From Sulfolobus acidocaldarius SUSAZ (GTDB taxonomy: Archaea > Thermoproteota > Thermoprotei_A > Sulfolobales > Sulfolobaceae): a stretch of DNA of 64,000 nt. Position 1 is the first letter of the stretch. Every line of letters begins with the position of its first letter. Below are positions 41,386 to 50,307 of the stretch, piece by piece. The notes under the pieces were generated by a model. That model worked only from the letters and a program-made list of their open reading frames with translations, did not search any database and had not been told where the DNA came from. Where the stretch lies: assembly GCA_000508305.1 (NCBI GenBank), contig CP006977.1, positions 1,272,621 to 1,336,620 of the forward strand. The letters are read 5' to 3'. A program made the translations under genes and the position numbers.

Positions 41386-42018
41386 ATGACTAGTTGGGAG
41401 GAATATAAGGCTAAAGCTTGGGAGAGGATAAACAGAGACAAGGAGATAGGTTATCTAGACCCTGATATATATGATATTTTAAAAGCGTTCTTCTCCAGGC
41501 AGAAGTCGTATACACAAAGCAGTTGCAGTGGTAGAATTAGTATAATAGATGCTAAATTACCTTGGGAAAGGAGGGACTCCACGGTAGTATTTAAAGACCA
41601 TTTGAAATTTACGGTAGAAGATCTATACGATGTTTTAGATAAGGGAATTGTACGAAGGCTTTGGCTTATTGTTCAGGGACCTATTATTCACGTTTACACC
41701 AAGGATATGGAGGAAGCATTAAATGTTCTAAAACTTGCTAGGGACGTTGGTTTTAAACACAGTGGGATTTTATCCTTTAACGATAAAGGAATTTTGGTGG
41801 AACTAAGGACAGGCGTAAAGATGGTTCATTTACTTAAGCCTAATCTTCCAGAAGAGGAAGCAAAACATTTGGTAGCAGTTTCTTTAGAAATCCTGAACAA
41901 GGGAAAGGAAAAATTAAACAATTTAAGGAATACGGTGGAATTATCTGTAGCTAATGATTCTATGAAGTTGGGGGAGGACTCTAAACTGGAGACCAAATTC
42001 CATTACAGAATCAGCTAA
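41386..42018 (+). CDS. taw3: tRNA wybutosine-synthesis methyltransferase Taw3 (TYW3 family)
   Basis: TYW3-family enzymes methylate the wyosine-type base at position 37 of tRNA-Phe. The 210-residue protein shows the family core QSSCSGRISIIDAKLPWE, LWLIVQGPIIHVY, VGFKHSGILSF and ELRTGVKMVHLL. A TATA-like TTTATA at 41355-41360 is about 28 bases upstream, suggesting a leaderless mRNA. The 3' end overlaps queE on the other strand by 78 bases, the longest overlap in the window. Confidence 0.92.
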   Translation: MTSWEEYKAKAWERINRDKEIGYLDPDIYDILKAFFSRQKSYTQSSCSGRISIIDAKLPWERRDSTVVFKDHLKFTVEDLYDVLDKGIVRRLWLIVQGPIIHVYTKDMEEALNVLKLARDVGFKHSGILSFNDKGILVELRTGVKMVHLLKPNLPEEEAKHLVAVSLEILNKGKEKLNNLRNTVELSVANDSMKLGEDSKLETKFHYRIS

Positions 42019-42576
42019 CTCCTTTAAGGCATTTACATAATCGTTCCTTCTTCCATCAGGCTGGAGTAAAACCTTTCTGTGATCTATCCTGTTTTCTTCT
42101 ACAAATTTTATTACTTCAGGTATATCGGTCTTGGGATTAACTATGACAAATTTATAATAGGTAGCCCAGTCGTCGTCCTTAAAGTTATACTTTAATCTAT
42201 AACCTGCATTACTTAACTTAGGGGATACAGAGAAAACATCTATTAGTTCTCTTAATTTTTGGTTAGGCTTTATAGTTCCACTAGTTTCTACTACTATCCT
42301 CTGTTCTAGTTTTTTTAACTCTTCAGCTAAAGGGATTATGTCTTGTAGAAGGGGCTCTCCACCTGTTATAGTCGTAGTCTTTACCGAGACGTTAATTTTC
42401 GAGATAATCTCCTGAATGCTTAACTCTTTACCATCATATTTATGCCAAGAGTACTTGGTATCACACCATACGCAACGCATATGACATCCTGCTAATCTAA
42501 CGAAGTTAGATGGTGTACCAATTACTTCTCCTTCTCCCTGAATCGATGTGAATATCTCAATTATCCAATACTTCAC
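41941..42576 (-). CDS. queE: 7-carboxy-7-deazaguanine synthase
   Basis: This radical SAM enzyme makes the deazaguanine core used for archaeosine in tRNA. The 211-residue protein has IQGEGEVIGTPSNFVRLAGC followed by the cluster ligands C-x3-C-x2-C in GCHMRCVWCDTKYSWH, and the SAM-binding TITGGEPLLQ. The end of the protein (VLPQLHRIISYR) is encoded opposite the taw3 end. Its start overlaps the GTPase gene by 20 bases; both belong to a leftward group with the tRNA-binding gene. Confidence 0.94.
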   Translation of the reverse strand: MKYWIIEIFTSIQGEGEVIGTPSNFVRLAGCHMRCVWCDTKYSWHKYDGKELSIQEIISKINVSVKTTTITGGEPLLQDIIPLAEELKKLEQRIVVETSGTIKPNQKLRELIDVFSVSPKLSNAGYRLKYNFKDDDWATYYKFVIVNPKTDIPEVIKFVEENRIDHRKVLLQPDGRRNDYVNALKELADSVMEFGLQFRVLPQLHRIISYR

Positions 42577-43546
42577 TCTGTTTCGATAATAGTTTAAGAG
42601 CGTAGTTTAAAAGTTCATTTATTCCAGCGTTCTTCTCTGCACTTATTTCAAAAATTTGTTCATTTTTTATTTCATTTTTTATAGCGTTATAAAGTTCCTC
42701 ATTCAGGTCATCAATCTTATTGATCACTGGAATGACCACTTTTCCTAAGCCGATTATTTCTCTATATAGATCAAGTTGTTCCTTATGAGTATACATTGAT
42801 GAGTTTGATGCGTCAAATAAGAACAGGATTATGCCATTTAAGTTCTTAATCGCATTAATAGCCTTTAACTCTACCACGTTTCTGTCTTTCATAGGTCTAT
42901 CTAATATCCCTGGCGTATCTATAACTTGGACAGTTAATATACCAGATGTTATATGTCCAACATGTATCTCCTTGGTGGTAAATGGGTATGATGCTATCTC
43001 AGGTTTAGCTGAGGATATTTTACTCACTAAGCTGCTTTTACCAACATTGGGTGGTCCTGCAACTATTATTGTAGGCAAATAGGGATCGATGGTCTGTAAT
43101 TTCTTTAATTCCTTAGAAATTCTAATTACTAAGTCAATACACTCCTTCCTCTTCCTTAGTACGGAGAAGACTCTTCCGACGTATTGTCTCATATATTTAT
43201 TTGGTCTATTTTGTGAATCCCTCTTTATGAGCGAGATATATTCATCTGAAAGTTTCTCAGCTAATAATACACTTTTCTTAATTGCAGATAGGCATCTTTG
43301 AAAATGTCCTATATCTCCTGAAGTTATTTCCAAAAGTTCTCTATAGAAGGGGTGAAGATTATCTATTTTTGGAAAAGTGTCTAAAAAAACACGATATTTC
43401 CTAACTTGTTCCACAACATATTTTATTCTCCTTATTTCTCTGTCCTTTGGAGTATTTCCATTGATTTTTGGAATTCTGTTAAGGATTGTTTTTATAACTG
43501 TTTCAGGATCATTTGGTATTGAAATTTTCTCAAAAGGATTCAACAT
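42557..43546 (-). CDS. Nog1-family GTPase
   Basis: Archaeal/eukaryotic Nog1 GTPases act in large-subunit ribosome assembly. The 329-residue protein has a helical N-terminal domain (about 1-155) and a GTPase domain with G1 [12 protein letters not shown]2 region [13 protein letters not shown]3 DTPGILD, G4 NKIDD and G5-like ISAEKN. The insert and C-terminal extension of eukaryotic Nog1 are absent, as is usual in archaea. It is co-directional with the MetRS-beta-like gene, overlapping it by seven bases. Confidence 0.92.
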   Translation of the reverse strand: MLNPFEKISIPNDPETVIKTILNRIPKINGNTPKDREIRRIKYVVEQVRKYRVFLDTFPKIDNLHPFYRELLEITSGDIGHFQRCLSAIKKSVLLAEKLSDEYISLIKRDSQNRPNKYMRQYVGRVFSVLRKRKECIDLVIRISKELKKLQTIDPYLPTIIVAGPPNVGKSSLVSKISSAKPEIASYPFTTKEIHVGHITSGILTVQVIDTPGILDRPMKDRNVVELKAINAIKNLNGIILFLFDASNSSMYTHKEQLDLYREIIGLGKVVIPVINKIDDLNEELYNAIKNEIKNEQIFEISAEKNAGINELLNYALKLLSKQSEVLDN

Positions 43547-43881
43547 ACTTTCGTTCCTGCGGGAGTCTCCCCGTCTACAGTTAATATCTTAGGTTTTATT
43601 CCTTTTGCTTCATCTTCTTTACATCCAGCAGCTAGTATCATTCCCTGACTTTCAAATCCCCTTATTTTTCTAGGCTTCAAATTTACTATGACAACAACCT
43701 TTTTACCCAATAGCTCCTGTGGTGTATAATACTCTGCGATTCCGCTTATTATCTGCCTAGTTTCAGTTCCTAGGTCTACAATTAACCTTAGTAATTTAGT
43801 TCCTTCTATCCTTTCAGCTTCTTTAACTATCCCCACTCGTAGATCCATTTTTGCGAAGTCGTCTATTGTTATCTCGCTCAT
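43540..43881 (-). CDS. tRNA-binding-domain protein (MetRS beta / Arc1p-type)
   Basis: This 113-residue OB-fold protein matches the tRNA-binding domain appended to bacterial methionyl-tRNA synthetase and freestanding in many archaea. Segments: [59 protein letters not shown]. It likely helps MetRS (encoded elsewhere) bind tRNA, or acts as a structure-specific tRNA chaperone. It is the first gene of the leftward group ending at queE. Confidence 0.92.
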   Translation of the reverse strand: MSEITIDDFAKMDLRVGIVKEAERIEGTKLLRLIVDLGTETRQIISGIAEYYTPQELLGKKVVVIVNLKPRKIRGFESQGMILAAGCKEDEAKGIKPKILTVDGETPAGTKVC

Positions 43882-43960
43882 AATATCTTCGTTTACACTC
43901 TGTCATAAAAAGAGTCATTTACTTAATAAAGTAAAAATACCATCACGTAAATAGGATAGT

Positions 43961-43992
43961 TTTTTATATTACTTGAGTATAAAATTTATATG
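43961..43992 (+). promoter_or_regulatory. Promoter of the purine operon
   Basis: TTTTTATATT at 43961-43970 is a good TATA box. Its centre is about 25 bases from the purC ATG at 43990, which predicts a leaderless transcript. No ribosome binding site is present at the usual spacing. Confidence 0.5.
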
Positions 43993-44697
43993 GAACCTAA
44001 GAGGGTCGCAGAGGGAAAAACAAAAATAGTTTATGAATTTGATCCTGAGCATTATCTTCTTAGATTTAAAGATAGTATAACAGCAGGGGACGGTGCTAGA
44101 AAAGATGAACTTCCGGGTAAAGGTATTTTAAATGCTCAAACTTCAGCGCTGTTCTTCAGATTATTAGAGAAGAACGATATCAGAACTCATTACGTTGGTA
44201 TGTATGACGAAAAAACGATGATAGTTACTAAATTGAAGATGATTCCAGTAGAGGTAGTTCTAAGAAACATCGCAACTGGAAGCATAGTAAAGAGATTACC
44301 TATAAAAGAGGGAGAGGTATTTGATCCTCCAATAGTGGAATTTTTCCTTAAAGACGATTTAAGGCATGACCCATTATTAAATTACTCTCACTTACAGTAC
44401 TTCAACTTGTTAACCAGGAAGGAAGCTGAAATAGTCGAGGAAGTGATAGTTAAGGTAAATGTTGTAATGAAAAACTTCCTTAAAGAGAGGGGTTTGGTCT
44501 TATACGATTTGAAGCTCGAGTTCGGAAAAGATAAAGATAACAATTTGATTGTTGGAGACGAGATAACGCTTGATTCAATGAGAGTTAGAGATGAAAAAAC
44601 AAACAAAATTTTAGATAAAGACTTGTACAGAAAAGGCGAGTCATTAGAGGTAGTAAAGAAAGCATACGAAGACTTCTTTAACTTGATATCAAGGTGA
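43990..44697 (+). CDS. purC: SAICAR synthetase
   Basis: PurC condenses CAIR with aspartate using ATP. The 235-residue protein has the start [39 protein letters not shown]-like [12 protein letters not shown] and LYDLKLEFG, with the Asp-rich [12 protein letters not shown]. It leads the operon purC-S-Q-L-F-F2-D-M. The stop overlaps the purS start. Confidence 0.96.
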   Translation: MEPKRVAEGKTKIVYEFDPEHYLLRFKDSITAGDGARKDELPGKGILNAQTSALFFRLLEKNDIRTHYVGMYDEKTMIVTKLKMIPVEVVLRNIATGSIVKRLPIKEGEVFDPPIVEFFLKDDLRHDPLLNYSHLQYFNLLTRKEAEIVEEVIVKVNVVMKNFLKERGLVLYDLKLEFGKDKDNNLIVGDEITLDSMRVRDEKTNKILDKDLYRKGESLEVVKKAYEDFFNLISR

Positions 44698-44972
44698 TGA
44701 AGACGTTATATAACGTTGAGCTCATAATAATCAGTAAGGATGGTATAAGAGATCCTGAAGGAGAGACAATTCAACGTTATGTTGTACAGAAATCCACAAA
44801 TAAGGTAAGAGAAACTAGGGCTGGTAAGTATTTACTTTTCAGAATAGAAAGTAATTCTTCTGAAGAAGCTCAAGAGACAGTGAAGAGAATAGCTGAGGAA
44901 ATGAGACTATTCAACCCTATTGTTCATAAGATCATTATTAGGGTGTCAAGGAGTGAGGGTAGCGGTAATTAA
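44697..44972 (+). CDS. purS: FGAM synthase subunit PurS
   Basis: PurS is the small scaffold that joins PurL and PurQ in the three-protein phosphoribosylformylglycinamidine synthase. The 91-residue protein shows VELIIISKDGIRDPEGETIQRY and a C-terminal strand with ESNSSEEAQETVKRIAEEM. The ATG at 44697 shares a base with the purC stop; a GTG at 44694 is possible. The C-terminal 20 bases overlap purQ. Confidence 0.93.
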   Translation: MKTLYNVELIIISKDGIRDPEGETIQRYVVQKSTNKVRETRAGKYLLFRIESNSSEEAQETVKRIAEEMRLFNPIVHKIIIRVSRSEGSGN

Positions 44973-45633
44973 GTTCCCAGGAACCACTTGCGAGATTGAT
45001 GTCTACAAAGCTCTTAAAGAGGTAGGGGTAGAAAGCGAAATAGTTAGACATAAGGACTTTGATCCTGATAACTTTAAGGCAGTAATTATCCCAGGTGGAT
45101 TCAGCTTCGGAGATTATCTGAGAGCTGGGAGTATTGCTGCTAGTACAGAGACCATGAAAAAAATAAAAGAGATGGCAGATGCTGGAAAAGTAGTTATCGG
45201 AATCTGTAATGGTTTTCAGATCTTGGTGGAAAGTGGGATACTTCAGGGTGCATTATTACCTAACCTGAATTTACGTTTCTTGAGCAAATGGGTTTATCTG
45301 AAGGTAAATAGGTTTGATACTGTTCTCACCAGAGGTTTAACTAAAACTGTAGTTAGAGTACCCATAGCTCACGCTGAAGGGAGATATTACCATAATGACT
45401 CTGAGATGGCAAAAAGAATTGCAGTTTTTCTCTACTCTGATGAGAATGGTAACGTTGATGATAAAAATAATCCTAATGGCTCTATCTATAACATTGCAGG
45501 TATAGCCAATGAGAGTGGTAATGTTATAGGTATGATGCCTCATCCTGAAAGAGCCTCTTTCAATTTAACGTCTCCAGACGGGGAGACAGATGGTTTATTA
45601 CTATTAAGGGGGTTGAAAAGAATTGAGGCTTAG
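44953..45633 (+). CDS. purQ: FGAM synthase glutaminase subunit PurQ
   Basis: PurQ supplies ammonia to PurL. The 226-residue class I amidotransferase has VAVIKFPGTTCEIDVYKAL, GGFSFGDYLRAGSIA, the nucleophile loop GICNGFQILVE, and the His/Glu pair in GMMPHPERA. I choose GTG 44953 because GGGTG lies seven bases upstream and the family starts here; the frame is open 11 codons earlier inside purS. The stop overlaps purL by 11 bases. Confidence 0.95.
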   Translation: MRVAVIKFPGTTCEIDVYKALKEVGVESEIVRHKDFDPDNFKAVIIPGGFSFGDYLRAGSIAASTETMKKIKEMADAGKVVIGICNGFQILVESGILQGALLPNLNLRFLSKWVYLKVNRFDTVLTRGLTKTVVRVPIAHAEGRYYHNDSEMAKRIAVFLYSDENGNVDDKNNPNGSIYNIAGIANESGNVIGMMPHPERASFNLTSPDGETDGLLLLRGLKRIEA

Positions 45634-47755
45634 TTTATCCTCTCAGGAAATGGAGCTAGTGAGGAAGTTTTTAGGAAGGGAGCCGAAAGAGGAGGAATGG
45701 TTAGTTGTAGATGCCCTATGGTCAGAGCATTGTTCATATAAATCATCAAAAATATTCTTGAGGAGTTTTCCCAGTGAGGGCGAAAGAGTAATAATGGGTA
45801 TAGAGGATTGGCAAGACGCAGGGGCGTTAGACGTAGGGGACGGATGGGCTGTAGTCCTCAAACTGGAGAGCCATAATCATCCATCTGCCATTGATCCTTT
45901 TAACGGAGCAGCAACAGGAATTGGAGGAATAATACGAGATATAATCAGTAAAGGCGCTAGACCTATAGCCTTACTTGATATGATTAGGGTTGGTAATCTT
46001 AATAATTCAAGGAATAGATGGTTGTTAAAGAACATAATAGCAGGTATAGGATTTTATGGAAATAGTATAGGTGTTCCTGTAGTTGCAGGTGAACTAGCAT
46101 TTGACGAAACGTATAATGATAATCCATTAGTTGATGTAGCTGGACTAGGTGTTGTAAAGAAGGATAAGATCGTACCAAGTGTAGTAAAAGAGGCAGGGCT
46201 AAAGATTGTTCTTGTTGGTTTAACTGGTCTGGATGGACTTGGAGGTGCATCCTTTGCATCTAGGAAACTTAGCGGAGAAGATGAGATAGGTGCGGTTCAG
46301 ATTGCAGATCCCTTCGCTGGGAAAATAGTTTTAGATGTAACTATTCAAATCGCTGATAAGGTAGAGGCAATCAAGGACTTAGGTGGTGGTGGACTAGTTG
46401 TCGGAATCACTGAAATGGCTAACGGATTAGGTGTAGAGGTCGAACTGGACAAGATTCCCTTGCGTGTCAAGGATTTAACACCTGGAGAAATTCTAGTCTC
46501 CGAAACCCAGGAGAGAATGGTATTTGCTGTAAAACCAGAGAGAGTAAAGGAGGTTTGTGAAGCATTTGAGTATTATGAATATCCTTGCGCAGTTATTGGA
46601 GAGTTCACTAATGATACTAGTATTAGATTCTTATACAAGGGAAAAGAGGTTGTGAATTTACCCTCAAGTTTACTCTTGAATCCACCTAGATATAAGTGGG
46701 GTGTTAAAAAAACTAAGTACTCAATATACCATGAAAAACCTAATATAAACCTAGAAGTAGCTGTGAAGGAGATTCTATCTTATCCAGACCTTGTAAGCAA
46801 ATTCTGGGCATATTCCCAGTTTGATTATGAGGTAGGAACATCTACAGTGCTCAAACCCGGTGAGGCTGATGCAGGCTTAATATCTTTACCAAATGGTAAG
46901 CTATTAGCAATCAAGGGTGATGCTAACCCTGATTTATGCGCAGAAGATTCCTATGAGTGTGGTAGATATATTGTAGCAGAGGCATATAGAAATCTAGCCA
47001 CAGTGGGCGCTAAGGGGATAGGTGTTGTAGATCATTTACAGTTCGGAGATCCTAAGAAACCTGAAGTATACTATCAGTTTGTTGAGGCAGTAAGGGGTAT
47101 AGCAGAGGCTTCAAAGTATTTCGGTACCCCTATAGTTGGGGGTAAGGTATCATTTTACAACGAAAATAGGGAGGGGAAACCAATTAAGCCAACACCCTTG
47201 GTTGTCATGGCTGGATTAGTACAAGACAAGTTTTTGAGACCTAAGATTACTGAGGGCGCGTCAATAATTATGATTGGATTTACCAGGGAGGAGATGAGAG
47301 GTTCCTTATTAGGTAAAATATTTGGGAATTATGGAGACGTGCCTAAGACTAGGTTAAATGAGGAATTTCTGTCAAGCGAACTTGTGATTAAGGCAATAAA
47401 TGATGGGAAAATAATTTTCGCAAAAGACATTAGTAAAGGTGGTTTAGTAGGAGCGTTACTACCTATACTTGTAAGGGGATTTGGCGTCTCAATTGATACT
47501 AATTTAATACCTTCAGATAGCGATGACGTAATTTCCAAGCTATTTTCTGAGAATGGAGGAAGATTCATTGTTTTAAGTGAAAGAGAGGATGATATTAATT
47601 GGCTCGAAAGCCAAAGTAGAGGAATTTATGTATCTAAAATAGGAGAAGTCACTAGAGAACAATACGTAATGTGGCTAAGGGAAGGAAAGAAAATAGACCT
47701 GACTAGAGAAGTAAATAATTATTATAGATATCTAGAAGAGGTGACAAGTGATTAG
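45623..47755 (+). CDS. purL: FGAM synthase subunit PurL (small form)
   Basis: PurL is the ATP-dependent synthase that uses ammonia from PurQ. The 710-residue protein is the small form without a fused glutaminase. Segments: ALWSEHCSYKSSKIFL with the catalytic His, KLESHNHPSAIDPFNGAATGIGGI, LGGGGLVVGITEMANG, and the second half GVVDHLQFGDPKKPE and GTPIVGGKVSFYNE. The start is TTG 45623. It overlaps purF by eight bases. Confidence 0.97.
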   Translation: MRLSLSSQEMELVRKFLGREPKEEEWLVVDALWSEHCSYKSSKIFLRSFPSEGERVIMGIEDWQDAGALDVGDGWAVVLKLESHNHPSAIDPFNGAATGIGGIIRDIISKGARPIALLDMIRVGNLNNSRNRWLLKNIIAGIGFYGNSIGVPVVAGELAFDETYNDNPLVDVAGLGVVKKDKIVPSVVKEAGLKIVLVGLTGLDGLGGASFASRKLSGEDEIGAVQIADPFAGKIVLDVTIQIADKVEAIKDLGGGGLVVGITEMANGLGVEVELDKIPLRVKDLTPGEILVSETQERMVFAVKPERVKEVCEAFEYYEYPCAVIGEFTNDTSIRFLYKGKEVVNLPSSLLLNPPRYKWGVKKTKYSIYHEKPNINLEVAVKEILSYPDLVSKFWAYSQFDYEVGTSTVLKPGEADAGLISLPNGKLLAIKGDANPDLCAEDSYECGRYIVAEAYRNLATVGAKGIGVVDHLQFGDPKKPEVYYQFVEAVRGIAEASKYFGTPIVGGKVSFYNENREGKPIKPTPLVVMAGLVQDKFLRPKITEGASIIMIGFTREEMRGSLLGKIFGNYGDVPKTRLNEEFLSSELVIKAINDGKIIFAKDISKGGLVGALLPILVRGFGVSIDTNLIPSDSDDVISKLFSENGGRFIVLSEREDDINWLESQSRGIYVSKIGEVTREQYVMWLREGKKIDLTREVNNYYRYLEEVTSD

Positions 47756-49082
47756 CAAGATAAAGGAACATTGCGGAATAGTTGGAATTCATAATGTTCC
47801 CAATGCACCAAGAATTGTATATGAGACTTTGAAGTTTCTCCAACATAGAGGTCAGGAATCGGCTGGAATAACATTCCTCGATAAGGATCGACTTAGCACT
47901 GTTAAGGGACTAGGACTTGTGGAAGATGCATTAGACCCAATAATTCTTAAATCATCGAACTTCTCTATTGGTCACGTAAGATACTCAACTACAGGACGGG
48001 GAGTAATAGATGAAGCTCAACCTCTAAGCGACGGCAAAATCGCTCTAGCGTTTAATGGAACTATTCCAAATTATATTAATTATAACGTAAGAATTGATAC
48101 TGAATTCATTTATGAAGTACTGAAAAACCAAGAAGATATAAGACAAGGGATAAGAAAATTAGTAGACTTAGCAGATGGTGGTTATTCCTTAGTTGTCTTA
48201 ACCAATAAGGGTGAACTAATCGGTTTAAGAGATCCTAAAGGCTTTAGACCTTTGGTTTTAGGGAAATTAGGCTCAGGCTATATTATAGCGTCTGAAGATT
48301 CTGCAATAAGACAGTTGGGAGGAATAGTGGTTAGAGATGTTAAACCCGGTGAGATGATATACATCAAGAATGGTTCAATTGAAAGCGAGATTGTAGCTAG
48401 GGACGAAGTTCATTTTTGTTCCTTTGAGTATATTTACTTCTCTAGGGCTGACTCAATAATAGACGGAGTTTCAGTCTATAGGGCTAGAGTGAGGTTAGGT
48501 GAGATATTAGCTGAGAACCATTCAGTAAAAGTAGATATTGTGGTTCCTGTACCGGAGTCCTCAGTACCAATTGCCCTAGGATTTTCGAGAAAATCCGGGA
48601 TTCCTCTCGAATATGGATTAGTTAGAACATCAGTATCTAAGAGATCTTTTATAATGCCTTCCCAGGATAAGAGGGAAAGTATTGTTGAGGAGAAATTCGG
48701 AGTTGTTGGTGAGGTAGTAAGAAACAAGAAAATTGTATTAATAGATGATTCTATAGTTAGAGGTACAACAATGAAAAAATTAGTGAAACTAATTAGAGAA
48801 AATGGTGCAAGTGAGGTTCATGTGAGAATTGGTTCACCTATGATCAAGTATCCCTGCTATATGGGTATAGACTTTCCGAACAAGAAGGAATTAATCGCAA
48901 ATGATAAAAACGAGATGGAGATTGCAAAGTCCATTGGAGCAGATTCTGTTGAATACCTCTCTATAGATGAGATGATTAAGGCAATTGGTAGACAAGATTT
49001 ATGTCACGCATGTTTTTCAGGTATATATCCTCTTAAACATTCGTATGATTTTTCTAAACTCAGTGTAAGTATGAAAGGGTGA
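47748..49082 (+). CDS. purF: Glutamine PRPP amidotransferase (active copy)
   Basis: PurF makes phosphoribosylamine, the first step of purine synthesis. The 444-residue protein has an N-terminal Ntn-hydrolase domain with the catalytic Cys9 (KEHCGIVGI; the first eight residues would be removed), the family segments FLQHRGQESAGI and SIGHVRYSTTG, and a C-terminal PRPP-binding site KIVLIDDSIVRGTTMK. Four further cysteines (for example in DLCHACFSG) could hold an FeS cluster as in many homologues. The start is GTG 47748. A divergent copy follows directly. Confidence 0.96.
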   Translation: MISKIKEHCGIVGIHNVPNAPRIVYETLKFLQHRGQESAGITFLDKDRLSTVKGLGLVEDALDPIILKSSNFSIGHVRYSTTGRGVIDEAQPLSDGKIALAFNGTIPNYINYNVRIDTEFIYEVLKNQEDIRQGIRKLVDLADGGYSLVVLTNKGELIGLRDPKGFRPLVLGKLGSGYIIASEDSAIRQLGGIVVRDVKPGEMIYIKNGSIESEIVARDEVHFCSFEYIYFSRADSIIDGVSVYRARVRLGEILAENHSVKVDIVVPVPESSVPIALGFSRKSGIPLEYGLVRTSVSKRSFIMPSQDKRESIVEEKFGVVGEVVRNKKIVLIDDSIVRGTTMKKLVKLIRENGASEVHVRIGSPMIKYPCYMGIDFPNKKELIANDKNEMEIAKSIGADSVEYLSIDEMIKAIGRQDLCHACFSGIYPLKHSYDFSKLSVSMKG

Positions 49083-49087
49083 GTGTG

Positions 49088-50302
49088 ATGGCAGGTATAC
49101 TAGGTGTATATGCATTTGATAAAATCTGGAACATAAGTAAATTTTTGTACTATGGTATAATAGGCTTACAACATAGAGGCTATTCAAGAAGTGGTATCTC
49201 AACTTTAAGTGATAAAGGATTTTTTACTATCTCAGGAGACTCAGCACCTGAAGACTTAGAGCTTCCAGAGATTCAGGGATGGGCTGGCGTCGCATATACA
49301 GGATTAGAAAAGAAGTATCCTTATACTACAGATTATGGTGTTTTAGTGATAGATGGAGTAGTGAAGACTGATCTCAATGAACTCAGTAAAAAGCTATACA
49401 AGGATCCTGAGACTGCCCTAATGGAAGCTGACGGCGTCTTTTCTTTAGTCTTTCTATCAAAAGACGGAAGAATGATCGGTTATAGGGACGAACTTGGAGT
49501 AAAGCCACTGGAAATAGGCGGTTTCGGATTTGATCTAGCCATATTGTCTTCTGAAACACCAGGTATTTCAGTGATTGGTGGTGAGTTGAAAAGGGAAATA
49601 AAGCCAGGAGAGTTAGTTTATATAGACTCATATTCTGTGTCCTACAAGAGACTTAAGGAATTATCGTCCTCTAGATACTGCTCCATTGATATAATTTATC
49701 AGTCAAGGATAGACAGTTACGTTTTTGATGGTAATATCTACGATATAAGGGTTAGGATAGGTGAACAGCTAGCTGAAGAGAGGAAAATTGAAGGAGATGT
49801 AGTAATAGGAGTCCCAGACACTGCAATACCATACGCAATAGGCTATTCCCATAAATCCGGAATACCATTCTCTTTAGGCTTCACCAGGACAGGCAGTCCT
49901 ATAAGGACGATGTTAGCCTCGGATGATTTCCTCAAGGTTATTGGTGTTCAATTAAAGCTTAATCCCATAAAATCTGCTGTTAAGGGAAAAAGGGTAATAT
50001 TAATTGATGATTCTATGGTAACTGGGAGAACATTAAAGAACACCATCTTTAACTTAAGAGTATTAGGAGCCAAGGAAGTACATGTGCTAATTGGCAGTCC
50101 TAAGCTAATTGCCAAATGTCCCTATGGTATGCAAGTTCCTGAAGAAAAGGAGCTCATAGCAGCCAATCTTCCAGATAACGAAATAACTAAAGTTATGGGT
50201 GCAGACTCAATATATTGGCTAAGTCTTGAGGGACTTTACAGAGTAGTTGGTCATCGAAATTTATGCGTTGGTTGCATGACTAACCTCTTTCCTAGATGGT
50301 GA
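49088..50302 (+). CDS. PurF paralogue lacking the catalytic cysteine
   Basis: The 404-residue protein aligns along its length with the preceding PurF: LYYGIIGLQHRGYSRSGI, VYIDSYSV, GVPDTAIPYAIGYSHKSGIP and the PRPP loop RVILIDDSMVTGRTLK. The N-terminus is MAGILGVYAF, with Ala where PurF has the nucleophile Cys, so glutaminase activity is not expected. The YST/G loop of PurF is also altered (WAGVAYTG). The start ATG 49088 sits five bases after GGTGA. It may be a structural partner, an ammonia-using transferase or a regulator of PurF. It retains cysteines near the C-terminus (NLCVGC), like PurF. Confidence 0.88.
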   Translation: MAGILGVYAFDKIWNISKFLYYGIIGLQHRGYSRSGISTLSDKGFFTISGDSAPEDLELPEIQGWAGVAYTGLEKKYPYTTDYGVLVIDGVVKTDLNELSKKLYKDPETALMEADGVFSLVFLSKDGRMIGYRDELGVKPLEIGGFGFDLAILSSETPGISVIGGELKREIKPGELVYIDSYSVSYKRLKELSSSRYCSIDIIYQSRIDSYVFDGNIYDIRVRIGEQLAEERKIEGDVVIGVPDTAIPYAIGYSHKSGIPFSLGFTRTGSPIRTMLASDDFLKVIGVQLKLNPIKSAVKGKRVILIDDSMVTGRTLKNTIFNLRVLGAKEVHVLIGSPKLIAKCPYGMQVPEEKELIAANLPDNEITKVMGADSIYWLSLEGLYRVVGHRNLCVGCMTNLFPRW

Positions 50303-50307
50303 TGAGC

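Noticed and set aside
45999-46259. 86-residue minus-strand frame rich in His, Gln and Leu
   Set aside because: It is antisense to purL, whose sequence is fully conserved here; the composition is a mirror of purL codons.
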